Shown: positions 1-9,562 of the stretch, in pieces
How the letters are laid out: each line of letters begins with the position of its first letter
How positions within the stretch are numbered: the first letter of the stretch is position 1
Assembly: GCF_022370635.2 (NCBI RefSeq)
Contig: NZ_CP092362.2
Location: 1,612,001 to 1,676,000 of the forward strand
From: Mycolicibacterium crocinum
GTDB taxonomy: Bacteria > Actinomycetota > Actinomycetes > Mycobacteriales > Mycobacteriaceae
Length of the DNA: 64,000 nucleotides
Reading direction: 5' to 3'
Position numbers and translations under genes: made by a program
Notes under the pieces: generated by a model
Database searches by the model: none
What the model was told of the DNA's origin: nothing
The model's input: only the letters and a program-made list of their open reading frames with translations

Positions 1-136
1 CGCCGGTGTGGGAACGGGTCGGGTACAGCTTGGTCAGCACCGCGGTCCGCACCCGCGGGCCCGCCTCGACGGCGGCGCGCATGCCGGCTCCGCCTGCACC
101 GACGATGACCACGTCGTAGCGGTGTTCGGTAATCAT
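1..136 (-). CDS. sdhA: Succinate dehydrogenase flavoprotein subunit SdhA, N-terminal fragment
   Basis: Only the first 45 codons lie in the window; the gene runs off the left edge. The peptide begins [18 protein letters not shown], a Rossmann FAD-binding loop (GAGGAG), and reaches TRSHTG. In SdhA/FrdA proteins the His of that last motif carries the covalent FAD. SdhA oxidises succinate to fumarate at the cytoplasmic face of the membrane complex. The ATG follows the sdhD stop by 18 bp, with a GAGG-type ribosome site between, so it is the third gene of an sdhC-sdhD-sdhA operon. Confidence 0.95.
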   Translation of the reverse strand, partial: MITEHRYDVVIVGAGGAGMRAAVEAGPRVRTAVLTKLYPTRSHTG

Positions 137-154
137 TTTCGCCTCGAAGAGCTT

Positions 155-616
155 CTAGGAGATGTTGGGGTTGAAGGTGAGCAGCACGTAGGTGCCCACC
201 ACCAAGGTGATGAGCATCGCGATCACCAGCAGCGAGTTGAGCCAGAACTTCGTGGAGTCCTTGCGGGCGTAGTCACCGATGATCGTGCGGATCCCGTTGC
301 CGCCGTGCAGCTGGGCCAACCACAGCAGCAGTAGGTCCCAGGTCTGCCAGAACGGTGAGGCCCAGCGCTGCGCGACGTAGTTGAAGTCGATCTTGTAGAC
401 GCCGCCGTCCCACATCAGCCCGATGAACAGGTGGCCGAGCGCGAGGAAGATCAGGACGACGCCGGAGAACCGCATGAACAGCCAGGCGTACTTCTCGAAG
501 TTCGGCATCCCGGAGCGCCGCCGTGGGGTGCGCGGGTTGTCCAGCCCGGCCGGACGGTCGTGGCTGCGTTCGAGGATCGGGGCCGGCGGCCCGAGCCGGC
601 TTTCGGGCGCGCTCAC
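155..616 (-). CDS. sdhD: Succinate dehydrogenase membrane anchor subunit SdhD
   Basis: A 153-residue membrane anchor of succinate dehydrogenase. A hydrophilic N-terminus (SAPESRLGPPAP, then ERSHDRPAGLDNPR) leads into three hydrophobic helices starting at NFEKYAWLFMRFSGV, and the tail ends FNPNIS. Both ends resemble what I recall of mycobacterial SdhD. I chose the GTG at 616 because it overlaps the sdhC stop by four bases (GTGA) and gives the family length. SdhC and SdhD together hold heme and quinone and dock SdhA/SdhB to the inner membrane. Confidence 0.92.
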   Translation of the reverse strand: MSAPESRLGPPAPILERSHDRPAGLDNPRTPRRRSGMPNFEKYAWLFMRFSGVVLIFLALGHLFIGLMWDGGVYKIDFNYVAQRWASPFWQTWDLLLLWLAQLHGGNGIRTIIGDYARKDSTKFWLNSLLVIAMLITLVVGTYVLLTFNPNIS

Positions 617-1035
617 AGGAACCGCTCCGCCATGTGCATGCCGATGATCACCAGCGAGGGCACCATGACCAGCAGCCAGACCGCGGCCACCGCCCACAGC
701 ATCTGCCGTTGATAGCGCGGGCCCTTCCACCAGAAGTCGATGAGGATGATCCGCACACCGTTGAGTGCGTGATAGAGCAGGGCGGCCACCAGGCCGATCT
801 CCATCAGACCGATGATCGGCGTCTTGTAGGTCTCGACGACCTCGTTGTAGGCCTGCGGGCTGACCCGCACCAGCGCCGTGTCGAGGACGTGGACGAAGAG
901 GAAGAAGAAGATGGTCGTACCGGTGATGCGATGCAGAACCCACGACCACATGCCGGGGTCACCGCGATACAGGGTGCGCCGCCGCCGTGCCGACTTGTCG
1001 CGGGGGGCAGGCACAACCGGTGCCGCTGTACTCAT
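613..1035 (-). CDS. sdhC: Succinate dehydrogenase cytochrome b556 subunit SdhC
   Basis: A 140-residue membrane subunit of complex II. After a basic N-terminus (PRDKSARRRRTLYRGD) come three hydrophobic helices. The motif WSWVLHRITGT is the family signature near the quinone site, and the His in YHALNGVRII is the expected heme b ligand. The ATG is preceded by GGAGG seven bases upstream. It is first in the sdhC-sdhD-sdhA operon and is divergent from cdd across 180 bp. Confidence 0.93.
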   Translation of the reverse strand: MSTAAPVVPAPRDKSARRRRTLYRGDPGMWSWVLHRITGTTIFFFLFVHVLDTALVRVSPQAYNEVVETYKTPIIGLMEIGLVAALLYHALNGVRIILIDFWWKGPRYQRQMLWAVAAVWLLVMVPSLVIIGMHMAERFL

Positions 1036-1111
1036 TCAGCGCCTCCAACACCATCGTTGCATTTGATTGGACTCTAACTCCGTTTCTAGGGTCGAAAGAA
1101 TTACGGTGCAG

Positions 1112-1145
1112 GGACAAAAGGCGATTGTCCGGCCGATTCGGCCGG
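1112..1145. promoter_or_regulatory. Two adjoining inverted repeats in the sdhC-cdd divergent promoter region
   Basis: The 180-bp gap between the divergent sdhC and cdd starts holds GGACAA/TTGTCC (arms 1112-1117 and 1125-1130). This is followed by a perfect 7-3-7 repeat, CCGGCCG-ATT-CGGCCGG (1129-1145), which shares two bases with the first. The position suits an operator or a 5' hairpin of one of the two transcripts. No known regulator site was recognised, so any role is inferred. Confidence 0.4.
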
Positions 1146-1215
1146 TGTAGCCGGTGGCGACGAGCGGTGCGAGGCGGTTGGTGAATGCATTCAGTACGGG
1201 TCTGGTGAGTGACCG

Positions 1216-1629
1216 ATGACCACCGAAATCGACTGGAAACTGCTGCGCGACAGGGCAATTGAGGTAGCTGCTCGGGCCTACGCGCCGTATTCGGGCTTCC
1301 CGGTCGGGGCCGCCGGACTGGCCGATGACGGTCGCGTCATCACCGGTTGCAATGTGGAGAATGTCTCATATGGCCTAGGTCTCTGTGCCGAGTGTGCGGT
1401 GGTCTGTGGGCTGATTTCCGGTGGTGGCGAGCGGCTGCTTGCCGTGGCCGTCGTCGACGCCACCGGCGCCCCACTGATGCCCTGCGGTCGGTGTCGCCAG
1501 CTCCTTCTCGAACACGGCGGCCCGGAGATGCTCGTCGACCACGCCGAGGGCCCGCGTCGGCTGGCCGACCTTCTGCCCGATGCGTTCGGTCCCGACGACC
1601 TGGCCCGGGTGGAGCGGGAAAAGCCGTGA
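1216..1629 (+). CDS. cdd: Cytidine deaminase
   Basis: A 137-residue homotetrameric-type cytidine deaminase that converts cytidine and deoxycytidine to uridine and deoxyuridine in pyrimidine salvage. The zinc site is visible: C57-A58-E59 (Glu is the proton shuttle) and P89-C90-G-R-C93-R-Q. The substrate-binding stretch GCNVENVSYG precedes it. It heads a three-gene salvage operon; its TGA overlaps the deoA start (GTGA, 1626-1629), implying translational coupling. Confidence 0.95.
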   Translation: MTTEIDWKLLRDRAIEVAARAYAPYSGFPVGAAGLADDGRVITGCNVENVSYGLGLCAECAVVCGLISGGGERLLAVAVVDATGAPLMPCGRCRQLLLEHGGPEMLVDHAEGPRRLADLLPDAFGPDDLARVEREKP

Positions 1630-2912
1630 CCCAGTTCACATTCGATGCGCCGACCGTCATTCGGGTCAAACGCGACGGTGGCCGGCTCAGCGACGAGGCC
1701 ATCGACTGGGTGATCGATGCCTACACCCGCGGCGCTGTCGCCGACGAGCAGATGTCGGCGCTGCTGATGGCGATCTTCCTGCGCGGGATGGACCGCGGCG
1801 AGATCTCGCGGTGGACTTTCGCGATGATCGCGTCCGGCGAGCGTCTGGATTTCAGCGATCTCGGCCGCCCGACCGTGGACAAGCACTCCACCGGCGGTGT
1901 GGGCGACAAGATCACCATCCCGCTGGTGGCCGTCATCGCCGCCTGCGGTGCGGCGGTTCCGCAGGCTGCCGGCCGCGGGCTCGGGCACACCGGCGGCACC
2001 CTGGACAAGCTGGAGTCGATTCCCGGTTTCACCGCGGAGATCTCCAAAGATCAAGTCCGCCAGCAATTGTCGGAGATCGGCGCGGCCATCTTCGCCGCCG
2101 GTGAGCTGGCCCCGGCCGACCGCAAGATCTATGCGCTGCGCGATGTCACCGGGACGGTCGAATCGCTGCCGCTGATCGCCAGTTCGGTGATGAGCAAGAA
2201 ACTGGCCGAAGGTGCCGACTCTCTGGTGCTCGATGTGAAGGTTGGCCGTGGCGCGTTCTTGAAGACCGAAGACGAGTCGCGGGAACTCGCGGCCACCATG
2301 GTGGAACTGGGACTGGCCCAGGGCGTGCCGACCCGGGCGATCCTGACCGATATGAACGTCCCGCTCGGCCGCACGGTGGGCAACGCCTTGGAGGTCGCCG
2401 AGTCACTCGAGGTGCTGGCCGGTGGCGGGCCCGAGGACGTCGTTCAACTGACCGTGCGGCTGGCGGCCGAGATGCTGGATCTGGCCGGGATCGACCGCCG
2501 CGACCCGGCCGAGACCCTGCGCGACGGCACCGCGATGGATCGGTTCCGCGCACTGGTGACGGCGCAGGGGGGTGACGTTCACGCGCAGCTTCCGATCGGT
2601 GCCCATTCCGAGACCGTGTCGGCACCGCGAGGCGGCACAATGGGTGACATCGACGCGATGGCGATGGGGCTGGCGGTGTGGCGGCTCGGTGCAGGCCGAG
2701 CCAGCCCGGGCCAGCCTGTGCAATTCGGGGCCGGCGTGCGGATCCATCGCCGCCCCGGCGAGCCGGTCAGCGCAGGTGAGCCGCTGTTCACCCTCTATAC
2801 CGACACACCGGAACGGATTCCCGCCGCCCTCGACGAGCTCGACGGTGCGTTTGCCGTCGTCGACGAGCCGCCGACGCCGCGCCCGCTCATCATCGATCGG
2901 ATCGCCCGATGA
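1626..2912 (+). CDS. deoA: Thymidine phosphorylase
   Basis: A 428-residue thymidine phosphorylase that splits thymidine or deoxyuridine with phosphate to give the base and deoxyribose-1-phosphate. The phosphate-binding glycine loop [10 protein letters not shown] lies at residues 86-95 and the length is normal for DeoA. I chose the GTG at 1626, overlapping the cdd stop, because the conserved N-terminus ([18 protein letters not shown]) starts there; the open frame runs further upstream but only as a shadow of cdd. Its stop overlaps the add start (ATGA). Confidence 0.94.
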   Translation: MTQFTFDAPTVIRVKRDGGRLSDEAIDWVIDAYTRGAVADEQMSALLMAIFLRGMDRGEISRWTFAMIASGERLDFSDLGRPTVDKHSTGGVGDKITIPLVAVIAACGAAVPQAAGRGLGHTGGTLDKLESIPGFTAEISKDQVRQQLSEIGAAIFAAGELAPADRKIYALRDVTGTVESLPLIASSVMSKKLAEGADSLVLDVKVGRGAFLKTEDESRELAATMVELGLAQGVPTRAILTDMNVPLGRTVGNALEVAESLEVLAGGGPEDVVQLTVRLAAEMLDLAGIDRRDPAETLRDGTAMDRFRALVTAQGGDVHAQLPIGAHSETVSAPRGGTMGDIDAMAMGLAVWRLGAGRASPGQPVQFGAGVRIHRRPGEPVSAGEPLFTLYTDTPERIPAALDELDGAFAVVDEPPTPRPLIIDRIAR

Positions 2913-3997
2913 CCACACCGTTGACACTGCCCATGATCAGCCGAGCGCCCAAGGCGCTACTGCACGACCACCTCGACGGTGGTCTGCGGCCGGCCACCGT
3001 GCTGGATATCGCCGGGCAGATCGGCTACGACGGGCTGCCGGCCACCGATGAGGCCGGGTTGGCAGAGTTCTTCCGCACCGCCGCCCACAGTGGGTCGCTG
3101 GTGCGCTACCTCGAACCGTTCGCCCACACCGTCGCGGTCATGCAGACTCCCGAATCGCTGCACCGGGTCGCGTTCGAGTGCGTCGAGGACCTGGCCGCCG
3201 ACAACGTGGTGTACGCCGAGGTCCGGTTCGCCCCCGAGCTGCACATCGACCGTGGGCTGTCCCTCGACGAGGTGGTCGATGCGGTGCTGTCCGGATTCGT
3301 CGACGGGGAGAAGGCGGCCGCGGCCCAGGGCCGTCCGATCGTGGTGCGCTGCCTGGTGACGGCGATGCGCCACGCCGCGCGGTCGAGGGAGATCGCCGCA
3401 CTGGCAATCCGGTTCCGCGACAAGGGAGTTGTCGGATTCGACATCGCTGGCGCCGAGGCGGGCTACCCGCCCACCCGTCACCTCGACGCATTCGAGTACA
3501 TGCGAAGCAACAACGCGCGCTTCACCATTCACGCCGGTGAGGCGTTCGGCCTGCCGTCCATCCACGAGGCGCTGGCCTATTGCGGGGCAGACCGGTTGGG
3601 TCACGGGGTGCGGATCGTCGACGATATCGAGGTGCTCTCGGATGGCACGGCTCGGCTGGGTCCGCTGGCTGCGATCTTGCGCGACAAGCGAATTCCGCTG
3701 GAGATGTGCCCGAGCTCCAATGTGCAGACCGGTGCGGTGAAGAGCATCGCGAGTCATCCATTCGATTTGCTCGCGCGCCTGCGGTTCCGGGTCACCGTCA
3801 ACACTGACAACCGCCTGATGAGCGATACCACGATGAGCCAGGAGATGGCCCGACTGGTCGAGGCGTTCGGCTACGGGTGGAGCGATCTCGAGCGGTTCAC
3901 GATCAATGCGATGAAGTCGGCGTTCATCCACTTCGACGAACGGTTGGCGATCATCGACGAGGTGATCAAGCCGCGCTACGCGGTGCTGATCGGCTGA
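2909..3997 (+). CDS. add: Adenosine deaminase
   Basis: A 362-residue metal-dependent adenosine deaminase that makes inosine from adenosine. Visible catalytic motifs are HDHLDGG (metal ligands H19 and H21), HAGE (H208, catalytic E211), LGHG (H232) and NTDN (D300). It is the third gene of the cdd-deoA-add salvage operon, joined by a 4-bp ATGA overlap. Its last 22 bp overlap the convergent arsR gene. Confidence 0.94.
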   Translation: MTTPLTLPMISRAPKALLHDHLDGGLRPATVLDIAGQIGYDGLPATDEAGLAEFFRTAAHSGSLVRYLEPFAHTVAVMQTPESLHRVAFECVEDLAADNVVYAEVRFAPELHIDRGLSLDEVVDAVLSGFVDGEKAAAAQGRPIVVRCLVTAMRHAARSREIAALAIRFRDKGVVGFDIAGAEAGYPPTRHLDAFEYMRSNNARFTIHAGEAFGLPSIHEALAYCGADRLGHGVRIVDDIEVLSDGTARLGPLAAILRDKRIPLEMCPSSNVQTGAVKSIASHPFDLLARLRFRVTVNTDNRLMSDTTMSQEMARLVEAFGYGWSDLERFTINAMKSAFIHFDERLAIIDEVIKPRYAVLIG

Positions 3998-4311
3998 GGT
4001 TCGTCCGCCCCGACCAAGGCCTGGCTGAGCACACGCAGGACATCGCTGTCGGGTGCGGGGGAGTAGTAGACGAAGGTGCCCTCGCGCCGGGTCTTCACCA
4101 GGCCCGCCAGCCGCAGTTTGGCCAGGTGCTGGCTGACCACGGTGGGTGCGGCCCCGGCCAGCTCGGCCAGGCAGGCCACTGATGACTCACCCTGCAACAA
4201 CGCCCACAACACCTTGATCCGAGTCGGGTCACTGAGCATCCGGAACGCGTCCGCCGCCTGATTCACCTCGTCCTCGGTGGGCATCGAAAACCCCGGAATC
4301 GACGTGTGCAC
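3976..4311 (-). CDS. ArsR/SmtB-family metal-responsive repressor
   Basis: A 111-residue winged-helix repressor. The recognition helix is in [17 protein letters not shown] and the wing in [11 protein letters not shown]; a lone Cys sits in [11 protein letters not shown]. The C-terminal His-rich metal site of some zinc sensors is missing, so the inducer cannot be named. I chose the GTG at 4311 (peptide [15 protein letters not shown]) because a TAGAAT -10 box lies seven bases upstream, suggesting a leaderless message; the ATGs at 4332 and 4284 are alternatives. It is divergent from ctpD, which it probably represses. Confidence 0.85.
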   Translation of the reverse strand: MHTSIPGFSMPTEDEVNQAADAFRMLSDPTRIKVLWALLQGESSVACLAELAGAAPTVVSQHLAKLRLAGLVKTRREGTFVYYSPAPDSDVLRVLSQALVGADEPQPISTA

Positions 4312-4318
4312 GCTCGCG

Positions 4319-4396
4319 ATTCTAGCTGCCATCCGCCCTGGTAGCGCAGATATCTGTACATGTGGATGCGAATATGCACGAATATGCAGATAGGCT
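4319..4396. promoter_or_regulatory. Divergent arsR/ctpD promoter and probable ArsR operator
   Basis: For arsR (minus strand) a TAGAAT -10 lies at 4319-4324. For ctpD (plus strand) TAGGCT lies at 4391-4396, six bases before its GTG, a leaderless arrangement. Between them are a perfect palindrome CAGATATCTG (4347-4356) and a direct repeat GAATATGCA at 4370-4378 and 4380-4388, which abuts the ctpD -10. AT-rich ATATGCA repeats are typical ArsR/SmtB operator material. Metal-relieved repression of both genes is an inference from this layout. Confidence 0.55.
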
Positions 4397-4402
4397 GGCC
4401 GG

Positions 4403-6277
4403 GTGACCGCAGGCATCGACACCCGTATTGAGGTTCGCCCCGTACTGCGACGGCGATCGAGCGCCTGGTCTCTGCCGGAGGTTCGGTGGGCAGCGCTGGC
4501 CACCGGGCTGTTCGGGCTGGGCGCGCTGGTTCACCTGGCCGGCGGCTCGTCCTGGTGGTCGTGGTTGCTGTACTTGGCCTGCTATGCCGCCGGTGGCTGG
4601 GAGCCCGGGCTGGCCGGCCTGAAAGCGTTGCGGGACAAGACCCTTGACGTCGACCTGTTGATGGTCGTCGCGGCGATCGGTGCGGCCGCGATCGGGCAGG
4701 TCTTCGACGGAGCGCTGCTGATCGTCATCTTCGCCACCTCTGGCGCGCTGGAAGTTGTCGCCACCCAACGCACCGAGGACTCCGTACGCGGACTGCTCGA
4801 CATCGCGCCGGAAACCGCGACCCGACTGACCGAGTCCGGCGCCGAAGAGCAAGTCGAAACCGCGGTTCTCGACGTCGGCGACGTCCTGATGGTCCGGCCC
4901 GGCGAACGGATCGGCGGGGACGGGGTCGTGATCGACGGCGCCAGCGAGGTCGACCAGGCGCACATCACCGGGGAACCACTTCCTGCCGACAAGAAGCCGG
5001 GCGACGAAGTCTTCGCAGGCACGGTCAACGGCACCGGAACCCTTCGGGTTCGGGTGACTCGGCCCGCCGCCGATACCGTCATCGCCCGGATGGCTGCGAT
5101 GGTGGCCGAGGCCAGCGCCAGTAAGGCGCGCACCCAACTCTTCATCGAGAAGGTCGAGCAGCGCTATTCGGTGGGCATGGTTGCGGCCACCGTGGCTCTG
5201 CTGGTGATTCCGCTGCTGTTCGGCGATGACCTGCGGTCGGCGTTGCTGCGGGCCATGACGTTCATGATCGTGGCATCGCCTTGCGCGCTGGTGCTCTCCA
5301 CGATGCCGCCGCTGCTGGCATCCATCGCCAACGCCGGACGCCACGGCGTGCTCGTCAAGTCGGCGGTGGTCCTGGAGAAACTCGCCACCGTCACGCACGT
5401 CGCGTTCGACAAGACCGGCACGCTCACCCACGGCACGCCACGGCTCACCGCGGTCCGTCCCGTGGATGGGGCGCTCAGCGAGGCTGATCTCCTGGGCCTG
5501 GCCGCGGCCGCCGAGAATCCGTCCGAACATCCGCTCGGCCGGGCCGTCGTCGCCGCCGCGCGAGAGGCCGGCATTCCCGTGCGGCCGGCCACCGAGTTCA
5601 TCGCCATCCCGGGACAGGGGGTGCGCGCCCGCGTCGGTGGGGACACCGTCGACGTCGGGAGATCCGGCGATACAGCCGTCCTGGTACGGGTCAACGGCGT
5701 GCCGGCCGGTGCGCTGACGTTCACCGACCACACCCGTACCGAGGCCGCCGACGCCGTCGGCCGCCTGCGCGCACAGATCGGTACCGAACCGATACTTCTG
5801 ACCGGCGACAACCCGCGGGCCGCCATGCACCTGGCCGCCGACACCGGCATCGTCGACGTCCGGGCGGGGCTGCTACCCGAGGACAAGCTGACGGCGGTTC
5901 GCGAGCATCAGGACCGCGGCGCCCGGGTCATGCTCGTCGGCGACGGCATCAACGACGCCCCCGCGATGGCCGCCGCCCATGTTGCGGTCGCGATGGGGCG
6001 CTCGGGCTCCGACCTGGCCTTGGAGACCGCCGACGCCGTCATCACCCGCGACGACCTGGCCACCGTGCCGGCCATGCTGGCGCTGGCCCGCCGAGCTCGC
6101 CGCGTCATCGCGGCGAACCTGGTGATCGCGGCGACGTTCATCGTCGTCCTGGTCATGTGGGACTTACTTGGGCACCTGCCGCTGCCGCTGGGCGTCGCCG
6201 GACACGAGGGGTCCACGATCCTCGTCGGGCTCAACGGTCTGCGCCTGCTGCGCAGCCGCGCCTGGCCGGCGAGCTGA
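4403..6277 (+). CDS. ctpD: P1B-4-type metal-transporting ATPase CtpD
   Basis: A 624-residue heavy-metal efflux ATPase. Motifs in order: the TGEPLPADK actuator loop, S292-P293-C294 in the transport helix, phosphorylation site D336-KTGTLT, hinge GDGINDAPA near 513, and H601-EGST in the last helix. SPC plus HEGS marks the P1B-4 class (Co/Ni/Fe exporters), and an N-terminal metal-binding domain is absent, as usual there. Stretches such as IGQVFDGALLIVIFATSGAL resemble M. tuberculosis CtpD as I recall it. It starts with GTG and is divergent from an ArsR repressor; the trx neighbours of M. tuberculosis ctpD are not here. Confidence 0.9.
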   Translation: MTAGIDTRIEVRPVLRRRSSAWSLPEVRWAALATGLFGLGALVHLAGGSSWWSWLLYLACYAAGGWEPGLAGLKALRDKTLDVDLLMVVAAIGAAAIGQVFDGALLIVIFATSGALEVVATQRTEDSVRGLLDIAPETATRLTESGAEEQVETAVLDVGDVLMVRPGERIGGDGVVIDGASEVDQAHITGEPLPADKKPGDEVFAGTVNGTGTLRVRVTRPAADTVIARMAAMVAEASASKARTQLFIEKVEQRYSVGMVAATVALLVIPLLFGDDLRSALLRAMTFMIVASPCALVLSTMPPLLASIANAGRHGVLVKSAVVLEKLATVTHVAFDKTGTLTHGTPRLTAVRPVDGALSEADLLGLAAAAENPSEHPLGRAVVAAAREAGIPVRPATEFIAIPGQGVRARVGGDTVDVGRSGDTAVLVRVNGVPAGALTFTDHTRTEAADAVGRLRAQIGTEPILLTGDNPRAAMHLAADTGIVDVRAGLLPEDKLTAVREHQDRGARVMLVGDGINDAPAMAAAHVAVAMGRSGSDLALETADAVITRDDLATVPAMLALARRARRVIAANLVIAATFIVVLVMWDLLGHLPLPLGVAGHEGSTILVGLNGLRLLRSRAWPAS

Positions 6278-6370
6278 GCGGCCGACTTGTTTGCTCCGAG
6301 GCGATCTCGGCCCGTGTCCGCCGCGCGCCCGCAGCCACCTTGTGATACGTCTGCGCGTACTCGTGCGATG

Positions 6371-6376
6371 TAACTT
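6371..6376 (+). promoter_or_regulatory. Candidate -10 element for the mmpL gene (leaderless)
   Basis: TAACTT fits the mycobacterial TANNNT -10 pattern and stands six bases before the ATG at 6383, which would then be the first base of the message. There is no convincing Shine-Dalgarno sequence in front of the gene, which fits a leaderless start. No -35 was assigned. Confidence 0.4.
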
Positions 6377-6382
6377 GGTGTG

Positions 6383-9300
6383 ATGTCCAAGCGCGCCGTT
6401 TTTAGGGGCGTGTCACCACATAAGCTCCTCACGGGCTTGGGTCGGGTGATCGTTCGCCACCCACTGCTCGTGATCGCTGCTTGGCTCGTTCTGGCCGGGG
6501 CTCTGCTGGCCCTCATCACCCCGCTGTCTGTCGTCGCGGCCCGCAACCCGCCGAGTTTCCTGCCCCAGGACGCGCCGGTGCTGCAGTCCGTCAAGAAGAT
6601 GCAGGGCGCATTCCATGAAGCCGACGCGGGAAATTTCGCCGCGATCATCCTCAGTAACGAGAACGGGCTGACGCCGGCCGACGAGGACGCATACCGACGG
6701 ATCGTCGACAAGCTCAAGGACGACACCAAGAACGTCACCTCGCTGCAGGATTTCGTCCGCACGCCGGAGCTGAAAGAGGTGATGACCAGCAAGGACGGCA
6801 AAGCCTGGAACCTGCCGGTCAGCATGTCCGGCACGATGGGCTCTCCGGACGGCCAGGAGGCGTACCGCAACGTCATCAACACCGTCCAGGACGCGGCCAA
6901 GGGTTCATCGCTGCAGGTCAACGTGGTCGGTGGCGCGTCGACGCTCGAGGATATGAACGCCATCGGCGCACGCGATCAGCACATGATCGAGATCGCCACG
7001 GTGGGCCTGGTGTTCACGATCCTGCTGCTGGTCTATCGCAGCCTGATCGCGATGCTGATGCCGTTGATCACCATCGGCATCTCGCTGGTGGTTGCTCAGC
7101 AGGCCGTCGCAGGCCTCGGCGAACTCGGGCTGGGACTGGGCCCGCAGACGATGATGCTGATGACCGGCATGATCATGGGCGCCGGCATCGACTACGGCGT
7201 CTTCCTCTACAGCCGATATCAGGAGCTCACCAAGACGGGAATGGCGTCCGACAACGCCTTGGTCGAGGCACTCGCGTCGATCGGGGAGGTGATCGCCGGT
7301 TCGGCAGGCACGGTGGCGCTGACGTTCCTCGGGATGTCCTTCACCAAATTGGCGATCTTCTCCACCGTCGGGCCAGCCTTGACGGTGACGATCGTGGTGG
7401 GCTTCCTGGCGTCGATCACCCTGTTGCCGGCCTTCATCGTGCTGGCCGGCCGGCGGGGATGGATCAAACAGCGCAAGGACATCACCGGCCGCCTGTGGCG
7501 GCGCTCCGGTGTGATGATCGTCCGCCGCCCCGTCCTGTTGCTGGTGACCAGCGTGCTGATCCTCGGGGCGCTGGCGGCCACCACGACGATGATGAAATTC
7601 AACTACGACGACCGCAAGAACCTGCCGCAGGACTCGGCCAGCAACCACGCCTATGAGGTGATGGACCGGCACTTCCCCATCAGCGGCACACTGCAGCAGT
7701 TCCTGTTCATCCAGTCGCCGAACGATCTGCGCAGCCCCAAAGCGCTGGCCGACATGGAGCAGATGGCCGCACGCATCGCGCAGCTGCCGGACATCGACAT
7801 GGTTCGCGGCATCACCCGCCCGACCGGTCAGGTACTCGAGCAGGCCAAGACCACCTACCAGGCGGGTGAGGTCGGCACCAAGCTCGGTGATGCCTCCAAC
7901 CTGATCCACACCAACGACGACAACCTCAGTTTGCTCTCCGGTGGTGCAGGCAAGATGGCCGACGTACTCGGTGAGATCCGCACCCAGGTGGTCGGGTCGA
8001 TCGCCAGCGTCCGGGGGCTCGCCAGTGCGCTGGACACGATGTCGCAGAAGTACGGCGGGACCAAGACGCTGGATCAGATCGACAAGACCGCCTCATTGGT
8101 GACCAGCATGCGCTCACTCGGCGACGCGTTGGGGCTGACCATCTTGCGGGTCACGGGTATCGGCGACTGGGCTTCGCCGATGCTCAACGCGCTCAACGTT
8201 TCTCCGGAGTGCGACGCGGATCCCGCTTGCGTCAACTCGCGGTCGGATCTGCAGAAAATCGTCGACGTCGCCAACACTCCGGCCGTCAAGTCGATCGAGG
8301 AATTCGCCAGGGAACTCTCCAAGACCGACGGATCGCAGAAGCTCGACGACTCCGTCCACCAGCTGAGCCAGAACGTCCAGAAGGTGACCGCGGCCGCGCG
8401 CTCACTCGGTGTGGGCCAGCCCGGTGGAGTCGAGAAGAAGCTCAATGACGCGGTGACGGGCGTCAACACGCTCGCCGACTCGAGTCGTCAACTGGCCGTT
8501 GGTGTTCAGACACTGGTCGATCAGACGCGCAACCTCGGGCAAGGTCTGGACCAGGCCTCGTCGTTCCTGTTGGCGATGAAGCGCGAGGCCGCCGACCCGC
8601 CGATGTCGGGCTTCTACATCCCGCCGCAAGTGCTGACCATGGACGAGTTCAAGAAGGCCGCCAAGCTCTTCGTCTCCGAGGACGGCCATTCGGCGCGCTA
8701 TCTCGTTCAGACGGCCCTCAACCCGTTCAGCACCGAGGCGATGGATCAGACCAAGCTGATCGTCAGCACCGCGAACGCGGCGACACCCAACACTCAGCTC
8801 GCGGGGTCCGAGATCTCGATGGTGGGCTTCTCGTCGATCAACGCCAACGTCCGCGATTTCTATGACGACGACTTCGTCTACATCCTGTCCATGACCCTGG
8901 TCGTCGTCTTCCTGATTCTCGTCGTGCTGCTGCGCGCGCTCGTCGCACCGCTGTATCTGGTGCTCTCGGTGGTGCTGTCCTATGGCGCCGCCCTCGGCAT
9001 CGGGGTGGTGTTGTTCCAATTCATCCTCGGCCAGGAATTGGCTTGGGGCGTACCGGGAATCGCATTCATGGTGCTCGTCGCGGTCGGCGCCGACTACAAC
9101 CTGCTGTTGATATCGCGCATCCGCGACGAAGCGAAATACGGTGTGCGCTCGGCAGTCATCCGCACCGTCGGCGCGACCGGCGGCGTAATCACCTCGGCGG
9201 GTCTGATCTTCGCGGCCTCGATGATGGCCCTGACCGTCAGCAGCGTGCTCACCGCCGCACAGATCGGCTTCGTGATCGGCGTGGGCCTACTGCTGGACAC

Positions 9301-9562
9301 CTTCCTGGTGCGCACGCTCACCGTGCCTGCTGCCGCCGTGCTGGTCGGCAACGCCAACTGGTGGCCGGCCAAGCCGCCGAGCGTCAAGTACAAAGCAGCC
9401 AAAGCCGCCGAGGCGGCGGCCGCGAGTGCGGCGGCAGCAGCCGCGGCAACGGCCCCCGTCGCGGTGCTCGAGCACGAGGCACAGGACATCGAGGAAGCCG
9501 AAGAGGACACGCACGGTGAGGCCGCCTGGGAAGGCGAAGGCGGAGCGACGCGGGACGACTAG
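6383..9562 (+). CDS. MmpL-family RND lipid transporter
   Basis: A 1059-residue inner-membrane transporter of the MmpL branch of the RND superfamily. It has twelve predicted membrane helices in two halves, with porter loops after the first helix and in the middle. The RND motifs GAGIDYGVFLYSRYQE (first half) and VGADYNLLLISRIRDE (second half) carry the acidic and Tyr residues used for proton coupling. An Ala-rich, acidic cytoplasmic tail follows. No MmpS partner gene adjoins it. The start is the ATG at 6383 rather than the GTG three bases earlier. Substrate unknown; MmpLs export cell-envelope lipids or siderophores. It converges on the cassette at 9.6-12.1 kb. Confidence 0.9.
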   Translation: MSKRAVFRGVSPHKLLTGLGRVIVRHPLLVIAAWLVLAGALLALITPLSVVAARNPPSFLPQDAPVLQSVKKMQGAFHEADAGNFAAIILSNENGLTPADEDAYRRIVDKLKDDTKNVTSLQDFVRTPELKEVMTSKDGKAWNLPVSMSGTMGSPDGQEAYRNVINTVQDAAKGSSLQVNVVGGASTLEDMNAIGARDQHMIEIATVGLVFTILLLVYRSLIAMLMPLITIGISLVVAQQAVAGLGELGLGLGPQTMMLMTGMIMGAGIDYGVFLYSRYQELTKTGMASDNALVEALASIGEVIAGSAGTVALTFLGMSFTKLAIFSTVGPALTVTIVVGFLASITLLPAFIVLAGRRGWIKQRKDITGRLWRRSGVMIVRRPVLLLVTSVLILGALAATTTMMKFNYDDRKNLPQDSASNHAYEVMDRHFPISGTLQQFLFIQSPNDLRSPKALADMEQMAARIAQLPDIDMVRGITRPTGQVLEQAKTTYQAGEVGTKLGDASNLIHTNDDNLSLLSGGAGKMADVLGEIRTQVVGSIASVRGLASALDTMSQKYGGTKTLDQIDKTASLVTSMRSLGDALGLTILRVTGIGDWASPMLNALNVSPECDADPACVNSRSDLQKIVDVANTPAVKSIEEFARELSKTDGSQKLDDSVHQLSQNVQKVTAAARSLGVGQPGGVEKKLNDAVTGVNTLADSSRQLAVGVQTLVDQTRNLGQGLDQASSFLLAMKREAADPPMSGFYIPPQVLTMDEFKKAAKLFVSEDGHSARYLVQTALNPFSTEAMDQTKLIVSTANAATPNTQLAGSEISMVGFSSINANVRDFYDDDFVYILSMTLVVVFLILVVLLRALVAPLYLVLSVVLSYGAALGIGVVLFQFILGQELAWGVPGIAFMVLVAVGADYNLLLISRIRDEAKYGVRSAVIRTVGATGGVITSAGLIFAASMMALTVSSVLTAAQIGFVIGVGLLLDTFLVRTLTVPAAAVLVGNANWWPAKPPSVKYKAAKAAEAAAASAAAAAAATAPVAVLEHEAQDIEEAEEDTHGEAAWEGEGGATRDD

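Noticed and set aside
4322..5830. A 502-codon minus-strand frame opposite ctpD
   Set aside because: Shadow frame with Gln/Arg/Gly-rich low-information sequence.
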